Source: Pseudonocardia asaccharolytica DSM 44247 = NBRC 16224
GTDB lineage: Bacteria; Actinomycetota; Actinomycetes; Mycobacteriales; Pseudonocardiaceae
Reading direction: 5' to 3'
DNA length: 64,000 nt
NCBI RefSeq assembly: GCF_000423625.1
Contig: NZ_AUII01000009.1
Location: forward strand, 62,001 to 126,000
Shown: piece after piece, positions 60,744-64,000 of the stretch
Position numbering within the stretch: the stretch's first letter is position 1
Layout of the letters: each line of letters starts with the position of its first letter
The notes under the pieces: model-generated
Databases searched by the model: none
The model's input: the letters and a program-made list of their open reading frames with translations, nothing else
Told to the model about the DNA's origin: nothing
Program-made: the position numbers and the translations under genes

Positions 60744-61610
60744 ATGGTGGCACCCAAGATCTCGCCCGTGACCGGGCACTACGTGGACGTCGACGTCGCC
60801 GACGTCACCTACCAGGTGTTCTACCTGCACAACGGCACCGGGATCCCGCTCCTGTGCCAGCACACCGCCGGATGCCACAACCACCAGTACCGCAACCTGT
60901 TGCGTGACCCCGCCGTGACCGAGCGGTTCCAGGTCATCGCCTACGACCTTCCGTATCACGGCAAGTCCGACCCGCCGAACGGCGAACAGTGGTGGACCAG
61001 GCAGTACGACCTCACGGCCGAGTTCTTCCAGGAGTTCGTCGTCAACTTCGCCCGGACGCTGGAGCTCGACCGGCCGGTCTTCATGGGCTCGTCCATGGGC
61101 GGTGTTGTGGCGCTCCACCTGGCCCGCGACCACTCCGAGAAGTTCCGGGCGTTGATCGCGCTGGAGGCAGCGGACTACACGCCCGGGTTCTACCTGGACT
61201 GGTGGCACCATCCGGCTGTCGAGGACGGCTCGGTCGCCGCGTCGGTCATCGAAGGGCTGATCGCGCCACAGACCTCGGAGCTGGACCGTCGCCTCACGAT
61301 GCACTACTACGCACAGGCCGCGCCGGGCGTGCTCAAGGGCGACCTGTACTTCTACTCCGTCGAACACGACATGCGGGAGACGGTCTCCGAGATCGACACC
61401 TCGAAGGTTCCGCTGTATCTGCTCACCGGCGAGTACGACTACCTCTCGACGCCGACCCAGACGATCGCGACGGCCGAGAAGATCGTCGGGGCGAAGGTGG
61501 AGACCATGTGCGAGATCGGGCACTTCCCGATGAGCGAGAACCACGACACGTTCATGACCTACCTACGGCCGATCCTGGACGAGATCGCCGAACGACACAA
61601 GGAGCCATGA
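60744..61610 (+). CDS. Alpha/beta-hydrolase, copy 1 of tandem cassette
   Basis: 288 residues. The nucleophile elbow is GSSMGG (Ser about 117), catalytic Asp in TGEYDYLSTP, His in CEIGHFPMSEN. The oxyanion strand reads LLCQHTAGC, an HTAG variant also present in copy 2. It has no signal peptide. The paralogue at 62063 matches along its length: YHGKS, LIALEA, APQ, KGDLYFYSVEHD. Substrate unknown; ester, lactone or C-C hydrolysis are all possible. ATG with AGAGGAGGCC. Confidence 0.85.
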   Translation: MVAPKISPVTGHYVDVDVADVTYQVFYLHNGTGIPLLCQHTAGCHNHQYRNLLRDPAVTERFQVIAYDLPYHGKSDPPNGEQWWTRQYDLTAEFFQEFVVNFARTLELDRPVFMGSSMGGVVALHLARDHSEKFRALIALEAADYTPGFYLDWWHHPAVEDGSVAASVIEGLIAPQTSELDRRLTMHYYAQAAPGVLKGDLYFYSVEHDMRETVSEIDTSKVPLYLLTGEYDYLSTPTQTIATAEKIVGAKVETMCEIGHFPMSENHDTFMTYLRPILDEIAERHKEP

Positions 61611-61626
61611 CGGAGGGAGATCGCAG

Positions 61627-62049
61627 GTGACCACGTTCGACTCACGGTGGATGAACTCCTGGATGGACACGGTCAACTCCGATCTGGTCATGCCGCGCAT
61701 CGGCAGATATTTCACGGCCGGCTTCCTGCTCGGCATCGGAGATGAGGAATGGGTCGTGTCGATGCAGCGCGGACAGATCGAACGCATCACCGACAATCTC
61801 AGCATCGAGACGCCATGGAGCTTTGCCCTGCGGGCGCCGCGTGAATCGTGGGAGAAGTTCGTACAGAAGATTCCGCCGCCGATGTACAACGATATCTGGG
61901 CGATGGCACACCCCCTCCACGGCCGGCTTCGGATGGACGGCGATGTCAAGGTGCTGTGGCAGAACATTCGGGCCCTGACCTGGATGCTCGCATGCATGCG
62001 CCAGGTCGGCGATCGCGAAGTGGTTGAACAGAGGGCGACCCGGGTCTGA
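61627..62049 (+). CDS. SCP2-like small protein, copy 2
   Basis: 140 residues from GTG, 16 bp after the first hydrolase, with GGAGGGAGATCGCAG before it. It aligns with copy 1 from MPRIGRYFTAGFLLGIGDEEW through GRLRMDGDVKVLWQNIRALTWML. Overall divergence is high, so duplication is old or the two cassettes were acquired separately. Codons here use more A/T in third positions than the first copy. Confidence 0.7.
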   Translation: MTTFDSRWMNSWMDTVNSDLVMPRIGRYFTAGFLLGIGDEEWVVSMQRGQIERITDNLSIETPWSFALRAPRESWEKFVQKIPPPMYNDIWAMAHPLHGRLRMDGDVKVLWQNIRALTWMLACMRQVGDREVVEQRATRV

Positions 62050-62062
62050 AAGGGAAGCAGCC

Positions 62063-62923
62063 ATGACTGCACTCCACGAGCCGGTGACCGGCAGGTACGT
62101 CTACGTCCCCCATGGGGGTCACGAGTACCGGATCTACTACGAGGAGGCCGGCGATGGGATTCCGCTGGTCTGCCTGCACACCGCCGGAACCGATGCGCGC
62201 GAGTGGCGACACCAGTTGAACGATGCGGACATCACGTCGCACTACCGGGTCATCGCCTTCGACATGCCTCGGCACGGCAAGTCGATTCCTCCGGTAGGGT
62301 TCGAGCGCGAAGAATATCGGCTGACCGCCACATTCTACTCGGAGTTCGTGATGGCGTTCTGTGACGCGCTCGAACTCGAGCGTCCGGTGGTCATGGGCAG
62401 CTCGATGGGCGGGAACATCTGCCTGCACATCGCACTGAACTTCGAGGAGAAGATCCGGGCGCTCATCGCCATCGAGGCGTGCGACCACTCGCCCGGCTGG
62501 TACATCTCCTGGCTCGAGCATCCACACGTTCACGGTGGCGAGGCCTGCGCGACGTCGGTCTACGGGCTCATGGCACCACAAAGCCCCGACGAGTACCGCT
62601 GGGAAACCTGGTGGTACTACGCGCAGGGCGGGCCGGGGATTTTCAAGGGTGACCTGTACTTCTACAGCGTGGACCACGATTTCCGGAAGCTGAACGAAAA
62701 GATCACCGGAAATGTACCCCTGTACCTCATGACCGGCGTCTACGACTTCGCGTGCACGCCCGAGATGACCGAGGCCACCGCCCAGAAGATCAAGGGCGCC
62801 GAGAGCATCATCATGGAGGAGATCGGCCACTTCCCGATGTCGGAAAACCCGGTGACGTTCAAGCGGTACCTGATGCCGGTGCTCGAGACGATTCGGGGCG
62901 TGGGCTCGGGCGGCGGAGCGTGA
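62063..62923 (+). CDS. Alpha/beta-hydrolase, copy 2
   Basis: 286 residues. Catalytic Ser in GSSMGG (about 114), Asp in TGVYDFACTP, His in EEIGHFPMSEN; the HTAG oxyanion variant is LVCLHTAGTD. Paralogue of the hydrolase at 60744. ATG with AAAGGGAAGCAG, 13 bp after its SCP2-like partner. Last gene of the four-gene plus-strand operon; convergent with the ABC permease gene. Confidence 0.87.
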   Translation: MTALHEPVTGRYVYVPHGGHEYRIYYEEAGDGIPLVCLHTAGTDAREWRHQLNDADITSHYRVIAFDMPRHGKSIPPVGFEREEYRLTATFYSEFVMAFCDALELERPVVMGSSMGGNICLHIALNFEEKIRALIAIEACDHSPGWYISWLEHPHVHGGEACATSVYGLMAPQSPDEYRWETWWYYAQGGPGIFKGDLYFYSVDHDFRKLNEKITGNVPLYLMTGVYDFACTPEMTEATAQKIKGAESIIMEEIGHFPMSENPVTFKRYLMPVLETIRGVGSGGGA

Positions 62924-62984
62924 GATCACGGGCCACGAGCGGCCCGGGCGCGGCGGCGCGCAGGGCGCCCGCCGCAGCGGAGGC

Positions 62985-63716
62985 TCAGGCGTCGCGGCGC
63001 TGGGCGACCAACAGCCCGACGACCAGCACCGCAAGGGAGACGGCCGCGAAGTAGGCCAGCGCACCCCACGGCCCGTAGGGGATCTCGGGCACCGACTCGG
63101 TCATGGTGAGGAACCGGTTGGCGGCGGTGAACGGCAGCCAGTCCTGGATGTCCCGTCCGACGTTCGGGATCAGCTGCACCAGCTGTTCCAGCAGTAACGG
63201 CCAGACGAGCAGGATCGACACCGCGGCGGCGCTCTGCCGGACCAGGATGCCGATGCCCAGGGCGAAGATCGCGGCGAACAGATAGGTGAGCCCGGCACCC
63301 GCCACCATCCGCCAGTCCGCCGCGGTGCGCAGGCCGAGGTCGACCGATGGGCGGATCAGCGCCCCGGTGCCCCAGCTCAGAAACGCGGCGGCCAGCCCGA
63401 CCAGCCCCGTGACCACGGCGACCACGGTGGTCTTGGCCACCAGCGCGCGGGTCCGGGACGGGACGGCGAGGAAGGTGGCGCGGATGGTGCCGAACCGGTA
63501 CTCCGTGGTGACGGCCAGCGCGGCCATCACCATCATGATCATCATTCCCAGCGCGTTGCCGATCTGGGTGGACGAGACGTCCATCGGGACGTCACCGTCG
63601 GCCAGCCCCGCGTAGAGCGCGGCGATCCCCACGACGGCAGTGAGCGCCAGCCCGGTGCACCACCACGGCGAACGGGTCGAGGTGAGCTTGATCCGCTCGA
63701 CGGCCAGCGTGCTCAT
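62985..63716 (-). CDS. ABC-2 type transporter permease
   Basis: 243 residues with six hydrophobic segments. The N-terminal VERIKLTSTRSPWWCTGLAL and EYRFGTIRATFLAVPSRTRALVAKTTVVAVV loop are typical of ABC-2 permeases found beside an ATPase in actinobacteria (drug or lantibiotic exporters of the CcmA/NatA style). The ATG overlaps the stop of the ATPase gene. Cargo unknown. Confidence 0.83.
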   Translation of the reverse strand: MSTLAVERIKLTSTRSPWWCTGLALTAVVGIAALYAGLADGDVPMDVSSTQIGNALGMMIMMVMAALAVTTEYRFGTIRATFLAVPSRTRALVAKTTVVAVVTGLVGLAAAFLSWGTGALIRPSVDLGLRTAADWRMVAGAGLTYLFAAIFALGIGILVRQSAAAVSILLVWPLLLEQLVQLIPNVGRDIQDWLPFTAANRFLTMTESVPEIPYGPWGALAYFAAVSLAVLVVGLLVAQRRDA

Positions 63717-64000
63717 GACGTCGCTCCCACGGGGTTGTTCTCATTGCGGTGCCGGCCGTTCCCGGAACCGGATGCGTACTCCACGTCATCGCCGGTGATC
63801 TGCATGAACGCTTCTTCCAGCGAGCCGCGCCGCGGCGAGAGTTCGTGCAGCGCGATCCCGTTCGCGGCGGCGGTGTCACCGATCTGCTCGGCGGTCACGC
63901 CGGTGACGAGCAATGCCGGTGGCCCGTCGCCGGGATCGGCCACCACGCTCGCACCGTTCGCGGTCAGCAACACGCTGAGCCTGTCGGACCGGGGGCTGCG
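63713..64000 (-). CDS. ABC transporter ATP-binding protein, C-terminal part (runs off the window)
   Basis: About 95 codons, partial at the 5' end. LLTANGASVVADPGDGPPALLVTGVTAEQIGDTAAANGIALHELSPRRGSLEEAFMQITGDD is the C-terminal regulatory region of ABC-2 type exporter ATPases, with the SLEEAFMQIT motif. Walker motifs lie outside the window. The stop overlaps the permease ATG. Confidence 0.8.
   Translation of the reverse strand, partial: RSPRSDRLSVLLTANGASVVADPGDGPPALLVTGVTAEQIGDTAAANGIALHELSPRRGSLEEAFMQITGDDVEYASGSGNGRHRNENNPVGATS

Noticed and set aside
1-64000. CRISPR array or prophage
   Set aside because: No regularly spaced repeats with unique spacers, and no integrase, terminase, portal or capsid genes were seen.
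1-64000. Polyketide, NRPS or other large secondary-metabolite cluster around matB
   Set aside because: No PKS, NRPS, carrier-protein or tailoring genes accompany the malonyl-CoA synthetase; it sits with a hydroxyacid oxidase only.

Overview
The window is high-GC chromosomal DNA of a filamentous-type actinobacterium, most likely Pseudonocardia or a close relative in the Pseudonocardiaceae. The genus is inferred; no database search was possible. Pointers are strong GC bias with many GTG/TTG starts, the actinobacterial SCO1664 / DUF3090 / MSMEG_4193 / DUF5703 gene set, a DUF397 protein beside an XRE fragment, mycofactocin-free actinobacterial-style paa genes, and Calvin-cycle genes (prk, fbp), known from autotrophic Pseudonocardia.

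Layout. 1-8.2 kb: SRPBCC protein, PfkB sugar kinase, secreted GH16 glycosidase, a collapsed tnpB, cupin, DUF1707/LiaF-like protein, PHP phosphoesterase, and a translationally coupled FAD-linked 2-hydroxyacid oxidase plus MatB-type malonyl-CoA synthetase. 8.2-14.9 kb: renalase-like oxidoreductase, Baeyer-Villiger monooxygenase with a divergent TetR regulator and operator, a decayed TnpB element, siderophore-interacting protein, thiolase-like protein. 15-19.8 kb: two PH-domain membrane proteins, HerA/DUF853 ATPase, oligoribonuclease, tRNA-His and tRNA-Lys. 19.8-30.2 kb: fbp-prk, DedA protein, PQQ-type sugar dehydrogenase, glycerol kinase, MoxR/VWA pair, DUF2127 and a YncE-like lipoprotein, with several gene fragments between them. 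30.2-41.2 kb: acyl-CoA ligase, gnd, the conserved SCO1664-DUF3090-MSMEG_4193-uppP block, aldo/keto reductase, a quinone oxidoreductase/SDR/M20 hydrolase run, tRNA-Leu. 41.5-45.2 kb: AhpD-like protein and the terminal meta-cleavage pair (4-hydroxy-2-oxovalerate aldolase and acetaldehyde dehydrogenase) divergent from an IclR regulator. 45.3-55.6 kb: a phenylacetate catabolic locus, paaABCDE, paaR and paaG on the minus strand and paaZ-paaK on the plus strand, with a matching operator upstream of each arm and an intact TnpB element inserted between paaB and paaC. 55.6-64 kb: small regulatory proteins and decayed XRE/methyltransferase genes, a second AhpD-like protein, a methyltransferase, a ferritin-like/VIT1 membrane protein, a duplicated [SCP2-like small protein + alpha/beta-hydrolase] operon, and an ABC-2 type transporter running off the right edge.

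The phenylacetate genes form one pathway: PaaK makes phenylacetyl-CoA, PaaABCDE epoxidises it, PaaG isomerises it, PaaZ opens and oxidises the ring, and PaaR presumably represses both arms. The aldolase/dehydrogenase pair feeds other aromatic or steroid ring-cleavage products into central metabolism. The most novel-looking item is the doubled SCP2-like/hydrolase cassette at 60.3-62.9 kb. Also notable are two dispersed repeat families: a 46-48 bp perfect palindrome placed right after stop codons, and a GCGAGTCGCGG-type repeat, one copy of which lies inside the malonyl-CoA synthetase reading frame. Intergenic gene debris is unusually frequent (about ten recognisable fragments).
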